A DNA stretch of 22,345 nucleotides from assembly GCA_026983855.1 (NCBI GenBank), contig JALSTE010000053.1, positions 1 to 22,345 on the forward strand, given 5' to 3'. Source of the stretch: Acidimicrobiia bacterium. GTDB lineage: Bacteria > Actinomycetota > Acidimicrobiia > Acidimicrobiales > Poriferisodalaceae. This document shows, one piece after another, positions 14,915 through 21,872 of the stretch. Made by a program: the position numbers and the translations under genes. Each line of letters begins with the position of its first letter. Position 1 is the first letter of the stretch. The notes below the pieces were generated by a model. The model had not been told where the DNA came from and searched no databases. It saw nothing but the letters and a program-made list of their open reading frames with translations.

Positions 14915-16120
14915 TCAGCGCTTCTTCCGCTTGCGCTTCTTCTTCGGCGTGTCGCCACCGGTTCGTCCCGTGGGGGCGGGCTTGCCGCCGGGCTTGGCGG
15001 TCCCTCCCCGGGGTGTGGACTTGGGGCGGCGACGTGATCGACCACCCTTGTCCTCTCCCGAACCCTCCTTGCGGGATGACCGGCCACCCCGGGCCGGACG
15101 TCCCGGGTTCACGGGTCGACTCTTGCGACGCGGGGGGCGGGGCCGCCGTGGTCCCGTGGCCTTCCGGGCCGGGGTGGCGGAGCGGGCTGAGCGACCCTTG
15201 CCGGTGTCCCCGGTGTCCGCGTCGCCCTCCGCAGTTGGGCTCTTGGATGGATCGTCGCCACCCTTGCGACCCTTCGGGGTGGGCTTGGCCCTCTTGCCCT
15301 CCTTGCCCCCGTCCACCTCGTCGACGTCGATCACCGGGCCCTTGCCACCCTTGTCGTTCACCAGGCTCTCGGGAGGGCCCGACCGGTGGATGTAGGCCTG
15401 CTGGCCCACCCGCCACATGTTGGAGATGATGAAGTAGATCACCATGCCCAGGGGCATGAAGAAGGAGAACAGCGGCAGGGTGTAGGGCATCACCTTCATC
15501 AGCATCTGCTGCTGCGAGTTGGTGGGCGCCGTGGAATCCGATTGACGGGCCTGCATCTGCTTCTGCTGGTACCAGGCCGTCACCCCGGTGATGGCGATCA
15601 GAACGAGATAGGGGATGGCCTCGACCACACTCTGGCGCACCACATTGTTGGCCTGCCGGGCCAGGTCGATCCCGAAGGAGACCATCTCGTGGCCCGAACT
15701 GAGGTCCTTGTACAACCGGGTGCCGTGGTCGAGGTGCTTGGGGTCGAAGTTGACCGCACCGTCCCGGATCCGGGTCAGGTCCCGCAGCAGTCGGAACAGG
15801 ATGAAGAAGATCGGGAGCTGGACGAGTTGGGGCAGGCAGCCCCCGAGGGGGTTGATTCCCTCCCTCTGGTAGAGGGCCATCATCTCCTGATTGAGGCGTT
15901 CCCGGTCGCCCTTGTACTTGGTCTGCAATCGCTTCAGTTCCGGCTGGACCCTCTGCATGGCCATCATGGAACGGGTGCTCTTGAGGGTCAGGGGAGTGGA
16001 GGCCAGCATGATGATCAGGGTGAACAGGGCGATGGCCAGCGCGTAGTTGTGCGTGATCGCGTAGCAGGCCGCCAGAATGGCCGCCAGAACATTGAAGATC
16101 GGATCGGTTATCGCTGACAC
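14915..16120 (-). CDS. yidC: Membrane protein insertase YidC/Oxa1 with a long basic C-terminal tail
   Basis: A 401-residue YidC of the Gram-positive type, without the large periplasmic P1 domain. The conserved core starts with YALAIALFTLIIMLAS and continues with TPLTLKSTRSMMAMQRVQPE, the cytoplasmic hairpin, and GCLPQLVQLPIFFILFRLLR. Further helices follow (YLVLIAITGVTAWYQQKQ and MPYTLPLFSFFMPLGMVIYF). The last 130 or so residues are hydrophilic and strongly basic, ending KKKRKRKKR; such tails bind the ribosome in related proteins. It inserts membrane proteins alone or with SecYEG. GTG start at 16120 abuts the yidD stop directly, so translation is probably coupled. Confidence 0.96.
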   Translation of the reverse strand: MSAITDPIFNVLAAILAACYAITHNYALAIALFTLIIMLASTPLTLKSTRSMMAMQRVQPELKRLQTKYKGDRERLNQEMMALYQREGINPLGGCLPQLVQLPIFFILFRLLRDLTRIRDGAVNFDPKHLDHGTRLYKDLSSGHEMVSFGIDLARQANNVVRQSVVEAIPYLVLIAITGVTAWYQQKQMQARQSDSTAPTNSQQQMLMKVMPYTLPLFSFFMPLGMVIYFIISNMWRVGQQAYIHRSGPPESLVNDKGGKGPVIDVDEVDGGKEGKRAKPTPKGRKGGDDPSKSPTAEGDADTGDTGKGRSARSATPARKATGPRRPRPPRRKSRPVNPGRPARGGRSSRKEGSGEDKGGRSRRRPKSTPRGGTAKPGGKPAPTGRTGGDTPKKKRKRKKR

Positions 16121-16405
16121 CTAACTGACTCTCTCCTGAATCGGTTCCGCTGTTTGGTGAACCTGGGGTCCGGGAACGGGGTCCCAGCCCGACCCTCCCC
16201 ACGGGTTGCAACGGACGATCCGGCGCACGGACAACCACCCTCCCCGGATGAGACCATGGGTCTCGATGGCCTCCTCGGCGTAGTGGGAACAGGTCGGTTC
16301 GAACCGGCACACCGGGGGACGCCCTCGTGAGAACGCCTGATACCAGGTGATCACCCGCCGTGCCGCCCGGGCCCCCACCGATGGGGGTCCCGTCGTGGGC
16401 CTCAA
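16121..16405 (-). CDS. yidD: YidD membrane protein insertion efficiency factor
   Basis: A 94-residue YidD (DUF37). The signature is complete: VITWYQAFSRGRPPVCRFEPTCSHYAEEAIETHG in pieces, then RIVRCNPWGGSGWDPVP, with the conserved cysteines of the CRFEPTCS and RCNPW motifs. It helps YidC-dependent insertion. The TTG at 16405 overlaps the rnpA stop (TTGA), which favours it as a coupled start; GTG 16378 would give a shorter protein starting just before the conserved region. It lies between rnpA and yidC, the normal order. Confidence 0.95.
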   Translation of the reverse strand: MRPTTGPPSVGARAARRVITWYQAFSRGRPPVCRFEPTCSHYAEEAIETHGLIRGGWLSVRRIVRCNPWGGSGWDPVPGPQVHQTAEPIQERVS

Positions 16406-16731
16406 CTGCTTTCCCTGCTTCTGCTCATCAGATCGACCAATTCGTTCCTGAGTTGGGTGAAGTCAACCTCGCGGATCGGACCCTTCCAGCCAATGAGGTA
16501 GAGACCCGGCGCCATTTCCGGGGCGATCTCCCCGAGGATGGCCCGAATGCGCCTCCGCACCCGGTTTCGTCGGACCGAGGGACCATTGCGCCGCCCGATG
16601 GCGAAGGCCACCCTGGGGGGATGGACCTCGGGATCGGACACGAATCTGATCCACAGATGCCGTGAGGAGCGGGAACGACCCTCCCCCGAGAGGCGGGAGA
16701 AATCGGCTCCGCTGCGGCAACTGTCGATCAG
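16402..16731 (-). CDS. rnpA: Ribonuclease P protein component, probable CTG start
   Basis: RnpA binds the catalytic RNA of RNase P and helps cut the 5' leader from pre-tRNA. The RNR signature is clear (NGPSVRRNRVRRRIRAILGE). The first ATG/GTG/TTG in frame is GTG 16641, which would start within the first strand (FVSDPEV) and lose the conserved N-terminus. The frame is open further and encodes good family sequence: SGADFSRLSGEGRSR and then SSRHLWIRFV. The only plausible start is the CTG at 16731-16729, which overlaps the rpmH stop as CTGA and gives 109 residues, a normal RnpA length. I therefore extend the gene to 16731; the start codon is inferred. It sits between rpmH and yidD, the universal order. 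Confidence 0.88.
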   Translation of the reverse strand: MIDSCRSGADFSRLSGEGRSRSSRHLWIRFVSDPEVHPPRVAFAIGRRNGPSVRRNRVRRRIRAILGEIAPEMAPGLYLIGWKGPIREVDFTQLRNELVDLMSRSRESS

Positions 16732-16862
16732 GCGCTGAGCCGCTGGCGTCCCTTCCGTCTACGGGCGTTGATGATCGCCCTCCCCGCCCGGGTGGACATG
16801 CGATGACGGAAACCATGCCGGCGGGCCCGGCGGCGGGTGTTCGGTTGATAGGTGCGCTTCAC
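16728..16862 (-). CDS. rpmH: 50S ribosomal protein L34
   Basis: A 44-residue L34, unmistakable from KRTYQPNTRRRARRHGFRHR and GRAIINARRRKGRQRLSA. The frame is open upstream, but the family starts at the GTG at 16862 (MKRTYQP), which has GGAGG on the minus strand at 16869-16873 with a 6-base spacer. It is the first gene of the minus-strand operon running away from dnaA. Its TGA overlaps the CTG proposed as the rnpA start. Confidence 0.98.
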   Translation of the reverse strand: MKRTYQPNTRRRARRHGFRHRMSTRAGRAIINARRRKGRQRLSA

Positions 16863-17007
16863 TGTTGACCTCCGGGACGGAACTACTCCGTCCGTGAGAA
16901 AGGGCCCCGAGGGGGATGCCGATGAAGGATCGGCCGTCGGGCGACCGGGCGATTTCCCGAATTCGCGATCTGGAGCGCGGAGCACCAGCACGGGGACTGC
17001 CGCAAAG

Positions 17008-17036
17008 AGGGTAGAGCCGCCGGGCCGGTTCGGCAA
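17008..17036 (-). promoter_or_regulatory. Candidate rpmH operon promoter
   Basis: On the minus strand a -35 TTGCCG (17036-17031) and a -10 TACCCT (17013-17008) are separated by exactly 17 bases. This fits the housekeeping sigma pattern and would give a leader of about 140 bases before rpmH. Confidence 0.5.
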
Positions 17037-17171
17037 TCCCCCCACCCGTCAAGGACGTCCCCACTGGTCAGATCCACAACCCAGGTGGTAGTTTCCTCCT
17101 TCCCCGAAATCGGGCCGCCGGGCCGCCCCCGCCGGTGATCACCTCGGTCCCGGGTATCTCCACCACTCGCT

Positions 17172-17201
17172 TCCCACAGGCTTATCCACAACATGTGGAC
17201 T
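17172..17201. promoter_or_regulatory. DnaA-box cluster upstream of dnaA
   Basis: TTATCCACA at 17183-17191 is a perfect consensus DnaA box. It is flanked by TTCCCACAGG (17172-17181) and a reversed TGTGGAC (17195-17201). It ends 33 bases before the dnaA start, the usual place for DnaA autoregulation or part of the origin. The block matches 10538-10567 at 25 of 30 positions. Confidence 0.7.
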
Positions 17202-17234
17202 CCGTGAGCAGACTGTTTTCAGGGGAAGATCACC

Positions 17235-18635
17235 TTGCATCAGCAGACAGAGGATCACTCCGGTCCCGCCGCAGAGGAATGGTCCAGAGCCGCGGAATTC
17301 CTACGCTCCCAGGTCGCCGACGCGGTCTGGCGGAGCACCTTCGAGGCCGTCGTACCAATCTCGGTGGACGAGTCGCAGCTCACCATCGAGGTACCCAGCA
17401 AATTGATCCGGGAGAGGATCGAGGGCCGATTCATGGCCATGGTCACCGAGGCCATCGGCCCCGGGCGCACCCTTCACATCCTGGTGACACCCCCGGTGGC
17501 GCCGATACCGGACGAGCCGGTGACCCTTCCCGCCCAGCTCACCCTCGACGAGGTCCGCCCCTCACGGAATCCGGACCGGGGACCCACCACCGCCGCCTCC
17601 GACGGGTACAGCGACGCCATCAATCCCCGCTACACCTTCGAGGCCTTCGTCACCGGTGCCTCCAACCGCTTCGCCCACGCCGCCGCCCTGGCCGTGGCCG
17701 AGCGCCCCGGGCGCAGCTACAACCCCCTGTTCATCCACGGCGGGGCGGGCCTGGGAAAGACCCATCTGCTGCAGGCCATCGTCCACTACATACTCGACAA
17801 CTACCCCGGCTACCGCACCCGCTACGTCTCCACGGAAACCTTCCTGAACGAGTTCGTGGAGGCCATCCGCAACAACAGCCAGACCGCCTTCAAGCGCCGC
17901 TACCGCGACATCGACATCCTGCTGGTCGACGACATCCAGTTCATCGAGGGCAAAGAGGGCCTCCAGGAGGAGTTCTTCCACACCTTCAACTCCCTCCACG
18001 GGGCCGGCCGTCAGGTCGTTCTGTCCTCGGATCGACCCCCCCGGGCCATCGCCACCCTGGAGGATCGTCTGCGCAGTCGCTTCGACTGGGGTCTCACCAC
18101 CGACATCCAACCCCCCGATCTGGAGACCCGCCTGGCGATCCTGCGCAAGAAGACCGAGGCCGAGGATCTGCCGGTTCCCCCCGACGTACTGGAGTTCATA
18201 GCCTCCAACATCACCAACAACATCCGCGAGCTCGAGGGGGCCCTCATCCGCGTCGGCGCCTACGCCAGCCTCAGTGGCGAGGCCCTGAACATCGACAGCG
18301 CCACCGCCGTCCTCTCCGACATCGTCACCGACGGAGAACCCCGTCCCATAACCATCGGCCGAATCCTCGAGGCCACATCGGAGATGTTCGACTTCACCCT
18401 CGATGAACTCACCGGCCGTCGCCGCCACCGAGCCCTGGTCACCGCCCGGCAGATCTCCATGTACGTCTCACGGGAGCTCACCGAACTGAGCTATCCGGCG
18501 ATCGCCCGACAATTCGGGGGTCGGGACCACACCACCGTCATCCACGCCGTGGACAAGATCTCCAAGCAGATGGCCGAGAGACGCGAGATCTACGAGCAGG
18601 TCACCGCCCTCATCCACGAGATCAAATCCCCATGA
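17235..18635 (+). CDS. dnaA: Chromosomal replication initiator DnaA
   Basis: A 466-residue DnaA. Domain I is at about 13-80 (EEWSRAAEFLRSQVADAVW onward), a Pro-rich domain II linker runs to about 125, and the AAA+ domain III starts at NPRYTFEAFVTG (130-141). Walker A GGAGLGKT is at 169-176, Walker B LLVDDIQFIEGK at 229-240. Domain IV has the DNA-binding signature GGRDHTTVIHAV (RDHTTV at 430-435). It binds DnaA boxes and opens the origin. The start is TTG 17235, preceded by AGGGGAAG (17221-17228); no better start exists in frame. Box-like sites just upstream suggest autoregulation. Confidence 0.97.
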   Translation: MHQQTEDHSGPAAEEWSRAAEFLRSQVADAVWRSTFEAVVPISVDESQLTIEVPSKLIRERIEGRFMAMVTEAIGPGRTLHILVTPPVAPIPDEPVTLPAQLTLDEVRPSRNPDRGPTTAASDGYSDAINPRYTFEAFVTGASNRFAHAAALAVAERPGRSYNPLFIHGGAGLGKTHLLQAIVHYILDNYPGYRTRYVSTETFLNEFVEAIRNNSQTAFKRRYRDIDILLVDDIQFIEGKEGLQEEFFHTFNSLHGAGRQVVLSSDRPPRAIATLEDRLRSRFDWGLTTDIQPPDLETRLAILRKKTEAEDLPVPPDVLEFIASNITNNIRELEGALIRVGAYASLSGEALNIDSATAVLSDIVTDGEPRPITIGRILEATSEMFDFTLDELTGRRRHRALVTARQISMYVSRELTELSYPAIARQFGGRDHTTVIHAVDKISKQMAERREIYEQVTALIHEIKSP

Positions 18636-18953
18636 ACACGACGATCACCGCGATCCCGGTGGCCGGACCCGCCACCACCCGCCCCTCCCGGGTTCCAGCC
18701 GGCACGATGCCTGGGGACAACCCGGTGCCCATCGTTGGGGAAGGCCGGTGGACACGGAGCACTCATCCACACCCCGGGCCCACGGTCCATCACGATCCGG
18801 TTTGCCTGTGGAAGGCTGGGGGTAAGTCCACGCCATCAAAAACTGCCTCTGAGCAGGGATTTGTGCCCCTTGCCCACAATCCACAGCACCTACTGACACC
18901 ACTACCTGAATATCAATCTTCCCACCGTTACAGCAGACAGCAAAGGATGAGTC
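18636..18953. other. oriC: dnaA-dnaN intergenic region, candidate oriC
   Basis: 318 bases without a gene and with several DnaA-box-like 9-mers: TGGGGACAA (18712-18720, reverse, one mismatch to TTGTCCACA), GGTGGACAC (18747-18755, reverse, two mismatches), TCATCCACA (18763-18771, one mismatch), TTGCCCACA (18870-18878, one mismatch) and CAATCCACA (18877-18885, two mismatches). The stretch 18832-18870 and the segment around 18905-18935 are less GC-rich than the surroundings and could unwind. In actinobacteria oriC usually lies between dnaA and dnaN. No perfect box was seen, so the exact extent is uncertain. Confidence 0.65.
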
Positions 18954-20063
18954 GTGAAGTTCCGATGTGAGCGAGACGTTCTCCTCGAGGCCCTCGGGGC
19001 GGCAGGTAGGGCCGTGGCCGGCCGCGGCGGTACTCTGCCCGTCCTGTCGGGACTGAGGATCGAGGCCGAGGGGGACCGCCTACAGGTCACCGGCAGTGAC
19101 CTGGATCTCACCATCAGGAGCCAGGTCGGGGTGACCGTTGGTGAACCCGGGGCCACCGTCGTACCCGGGCGCCTGGCCCAGGAGATCGTTCGGTCCCTTT
19201 CCCCGGGGGCGATAGAGGTTTCGGTCGATTCCAATGAGGCCACCATCTCCTCGGGTCGCTCCGAATTCGCCCTGCGGACCATGGCGGTGGAGGAGTATCC
19301 CCACCTCACCGAGCCCTCGGGTGAGCAGGTTCACGTACCCGCCGAGGATCTGGCGGCCGGCCTCCGGCAGGTGGTCATGGCGGCGAGCAGTGACGACTCA
19401 CGGCCCATACTCACCGGCGTCCTGCTGACGGCCCACGAGGAGGGTCTGCGTCTGGTGGCGACCGATTCCTATCGATTGGCAGTGAGGGACATCCCCGGGG
19501 CCACGGTCCTCGAGGAGGGCCAGAAGGTACTGATCCCGTCCCGGGCTCTCGGGGAGCTGCTACGGGTTCTCGGTGGAGCCGAGGACGTGGCGGTACGACT
19601 GGGCCAGCGTGACGTCACCTTCGAGATCGACCCCAGCGAGGGTCTGGCGGTGGAGATGACCACCCGGCTCATCGAGGGGGAGTTCCCCAACTACCGCCAG
19701 CTGATTCCGAGTGAGTACCCCAATCGGCTGACCGTCTCCCGCGAGGATCTCCTCGAGGCCACCAGGAGGGTGAAGCTCATGGCCCGGGAGGCGGCACCGA
19801 TCCGACTGAGTCAGAGTCCGGGGAGCCTCGAGCTGAAAGCCGTCACCCAGGATGTGGGTGAGGCCCGGGAGGTGGTCGACGCCGAGTACACCGGAGAGGA
19901 CCTCACCGTCGCCTTCAATCCCGATTACCTCATTCAGGGGGCCGAGGCGGCGGAGGGGGAACGGATCAGCCTCGAGACGGTGGATTCGCTCAAGCCGGCG
20001 GTGATCCGGTCCCTCGACGGTCCCGAGTTCCTCTACCTGCTCATGCCGGTGAGGGTCTCCTGA
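18954..20063 (+). CDS. dnaN: DNA polymerase III beta subunit (sliding clamp)
   Basis: A 369-residue beta clamp with three similar domains, the usual length. It begins MKFRCERDVLLEALGAAGRAVAGRG and carries PVLSGLRIEAEGDRLQVTGSD in the first domain; the second domain contains SSDDSRPILTGVLL and ATDSYRLAVRD; the third ends with the family-typical FLYLLMPVRVS. The ring holds the replicative polymerase on DNA and is loaded next to DciA/DnaB-driven forks. GTG start at 18954, preceded by AAGGATGAG. recF follows after 6 bases. Confidence 0.98.
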   Translation: MKFRCERDVLLEALGAAGRAVAGRGGTLPVLSGLRIEAEGDRLQVTGSDLDLTIRSQVGVTVGEPGATVVPGRLAQEIVRSLSPGAIEVSVDSNEATISSGRSEFALRTMAVEEYPHLTEPSGEQVHVPAEDLAAGLRQVVMAASSDDSRPILTGVLLTAHEEGLRLVATDSYRLAVRDIPGATVLEEGQKVLIPSRALGELLRVLGGAEDVAVRLGQRDVTFEIDPSEGLAVEMTTRLIEGEFPNYRQLIPSEYPNRLTVSREDLLEATRRVKLMAREAAPIRLSQSPGSLELKAVTQDVGEAREVVDAEYTGEDLTVAFNPDYLIQGAEAAEGERISLETVDSLKPAVIRSLDGPEFLYLLMPVRVS

Positions 20064-20069
20064 GCCCCG

Positions 20070-21224
20070 GTGCCCCCAAGAATCGGTGCCCTGGAATCGG
20101 AGGTTCTCCTCAGTCGCCTGTGGATGGAGGACTTTCGCAACCACGCCGCCACCGAGCTGAGCTTTCCCCGTGGACTCACCGTGATCACCGGAGCCAACGG
20201 TGAGGGCAAGACCAACATCCTCGAGGCGATCGGCTACCTGGCCGGGCTGAGGTCCTTTCGCGGGGCGGCAGTCGACGTCATGGTGCGGGAGGGGCAACCC
20301 TCCGCCGTGCTGAGGGCCGAGTTGGGGATCGGCGAACGGACACGGTTGATAGAGGCCCAGCTCCTGGCGGGGGGAAGGAATCGGGTTCAGGTGGACCGAC
20401 AACCCCTCCGACGGGCTCGTGACCTGCTCGGTGTGTTGAGAGTGGTCGTGTTCTCCCCCGACGATCTGGTCCTGGTCAAGGGGGGCCCGGGGGAGAGGAG
20501 ACGGTTCCTCGACGACGTGCTGGTCACGTTGAGGCCCCGCAACGTCGCTCTGCGGGCCGACCTGGAGAGGATTCTGAGACAGAGGAACACCCTGCTTCGG
20601 CAGGCCGCCGGTCGCCCCGACTCCATGACCCTGGGGACACTCGACGTGTGGGATGAGAAGCTGGCCGAGGTGGGTACGGCCCTGGTGGCGGCCCGCCGGG
20701 AACTGACAGAGCGACTTCTGCCCCATGTCCGGGCTCACTACGAGGTCCTGGCCCGGGCCGACACCCCAGTGGAACTGACCTATGAGTCCCACTGGGAGGC
20801 GCAGGGTCTGAGGGCGGCCCTGGCCGAGGCCCGCCAGGAGGACCTGCGTCGCCGGATCACGACGGTAGGTCCGCACCGTGACGAGCTGGTGGTGACCCTC
20901 GGCGGCCTCCCGGCCCGAAGCCATGGTTCGCAGGGTGAGCAGCGCTGCCTGGTCCTGGCCCTGCGCCTGGCCACCCGGGACCTGATCGCCGCCGAGGTGG
21001 GGTCGACCCCGGTGGTACTGCTCGACGACGTGCTCTCGGAGTTGGACGGTTCACGGGCCCGAAGGCTGATGGGTTGCCTCACCTCGGCCCAGACCATCCT
21101 GACCAGTGCCACGGGTACCCTTCCGCCGGGAACCGAACCGGCCGCCTTCTACGAAGTCGAGGCCGGAGTCGTCACCGGAGCACGGCCGACGGAACGGGCG
21201 GACGAAGGGGAGGTGTTCAGTTGA
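20070..21224 (+). CDS. recF: DNA replication and repair protein RecF
   Basis: A 384-residue SMC-like ATPase that helps load RecA at gaps via RecOR. Walker A is GANGEGKTN (41-49) in the segment LTVITGANGEGKTNILEAIG; the ABC signature region is SHGSQGEQRCLVLALRLA; Walker B is VVLLDDVLSELD (315-326). The conserved N-terminal LWMEDFRNH is present. GTG 20070 is the start, 6 bases after dnaN; a slightly shorter N-terminus is possible because the first 12 residues are not family-conserved. The last codons and stop lie in the first copy of a 31-base repeat shared with the dciA start. Confidence 0.96.
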   Translation: MPPRIGALESEVLLSRLWMEDFRNHAATELSFPRGLTVITGANGEGKTNILEAIGYLAGLRSFRGAAVDVMVREGQPSAVLRAELGIGERTRLIEAQLLAGGRNRVQVDRQPLRRARDLLGVLRVVVFSPDDLVLVKGGPGERRRFLDDVLVTLRPRNVALRADLERILRQRNTLLRQAAGRPDSMTLGTLDVWDEKLAEVGTALVAARRELTERLLPHVRAHYEVLARADTPVELTYESHWEAQGLRAALAEARQEDLRRRITTVGPHRDELVVTLGGLPARSHGSQGEQRCLVLALRLATRDLIAAEVGSTPVVLLDDVLSELDGSRARRLMGCLTSAQTILTSATGTLPPGTEPAAFYEVEAGVVTGARPTERADEGEVFS

Positions 21225-21310
21225 GCGCACCTGACCGGCGCGGTGTGGTTGGGGGCTCGACGTGGAGCGCCGCTCCCGGGGGGAGGTGTTCAGTTGAGCG
21301 CACCTGACCG
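21207..21310. repeat. 31-base perfect direct repeat at the recF-dciA junction
   Basis: Identical copies at 21207-21237 and 21280-21310 (period 73), each with GGGGAGG, then TTGAGCGCACCTGACCG. Copy 1 contains the recF stop and a TTG start that leads to only 28 codons before a stop at 21305-21307. Copy 2 contains the real dciA ribosome site and start. The period is not a multiple of three. Confidence 0.92.
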
Positions 21311-21647
21311 TCACCGTGAGCTGAGGGCCGTGAAACCCCTGGCGTCGACCCTGTCGGCGGTCGTGGCCGATCTCGGTGGGGGCCGCGGGGGTGATCTGGT
21401 GAGGATCATCGATTGCTGGGCCGAGGTGGTCGGGGGAGCGGTGGCCGATCACACCCGGGTGCGTGGTCTCAGCGGGGGTGTGCTCACCGTGGTGGTCGAC
21501 CACCCGGGGTGGGCCACCCAACTGCGGTACCTGAGGGAGAGAATCGCCCGGGAGTTGAACTCCGCCCTGGGAACGGACGTGGTGTCCTCCGTTGAGATCA
21601 GGGTTGAGGGTGACCGCGAGGGGCGTCGCCGGGGGTCCCGGAGTTGA
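21294..21647 (+). CDS. dciA: DciA (DUF721) replicative helicase operator/loader
   Basis: A 117-residue DUF721 protein. The core is LVRIIDCWAEVVGGAVADHTRV, then SGGVLTVVVDHPGWATQLRYL and LNSALGTDVVSSVEIRV; the WATQLRYL segment is the family hallmark. DciA helps load the DnaB helicase in bacteria without DnaC. The TTG at 21294 is chosen because it has GGGGAGG 7 bases before it and starts MSAPDR; the frame is open from 21243 but that part is the spacer of a duplication. The gene is in the place of Rv0004 in M. tuberculosis, between recF and gyrB. Confidence 0.93.
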   Translation: MSAPDRHRELRAVKPLASTLSAVVADLGGGRGGDLVRIIDCWAEVVGGAVADHTRVRGLSGGVLTVVVDHPGWATQLRYLRERIARELNSALGTDVVSSVEIRVEGDREGRRRGSRS

Positions 21648-21872
21648 CTCCATCCCGGTGAGAGCTTCCACGATGCACTCTGAGGGCCAGTGTCCAGTGC
21701 CGGGTACCCCCCTACTACTGATAGGCTGAAGGCCTGAACTCGCATTCTGAGGGCAGTTCCCCCGTCAGCCCATTCACCGCTCTTCCTCGACGTGAGACGG
21801 GAAGGGGCCACCACCGGCCCGCGGGGACCCACCCATCCAGATCTTCCCGTCCGCGTCGAAAGGCTGTCCCAA
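21648..21872. other. dciA-gyrB intergenic region
   Basis: 225 bases with no gene. It contains an imperfect direct repeat: GCACTCTGAGGGCCAGT (21675-21691) and GCATTCTGAGGGCAGT (21742-21757), one substitution and one indel, 67 bases apart. TAGGCT at 21722-21727 could be a gyrB -10, giving a leader of about 140 bases, but no -35 is clear. The repeats flank this possible promoter, so an operator is conceivable. Confidence 0.45.

Larger units (their letters stand above)
16863..17234. other. Divergent rpmH-dnaA control region
   Basis: 372 bases without a gene. It holds a candidate rpmH promoter (17008-17036, minus), a perfect DnaA box with neighbours (17172-17201) close to dnaA, and a further weak box-like AGATCCACA at 17070-17078. 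The dnaA promoter should lie between about 17040 and 17200; TAGTTT at 17089-17094 is a possible -10 but has no good -35. Confidence 0.7.

Noticed and set aside
14796..16310. Minus-strand open frame of 504 codons over yidC and yidD
   Set aside because: Frame-shifted shadow, rich in Gly, Pro and His; the other frame encodes YidC and YidD with full signatures.
16402..16641. rnpA starting at GTG 16641 (79 residues)
   Set aside because: It would lose the conserved N-terminal strand and helix that are encoded directly upstream in the same frame; replaced by the longer form from CTG 16731.
21221..21307. Short 28-codon gene at the recF stop
   Set aside because: It is the out-of-frame result of the 31-base duplication; after the first six codons it does not resemble DciA. 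Kept as a finding, not as a gene.
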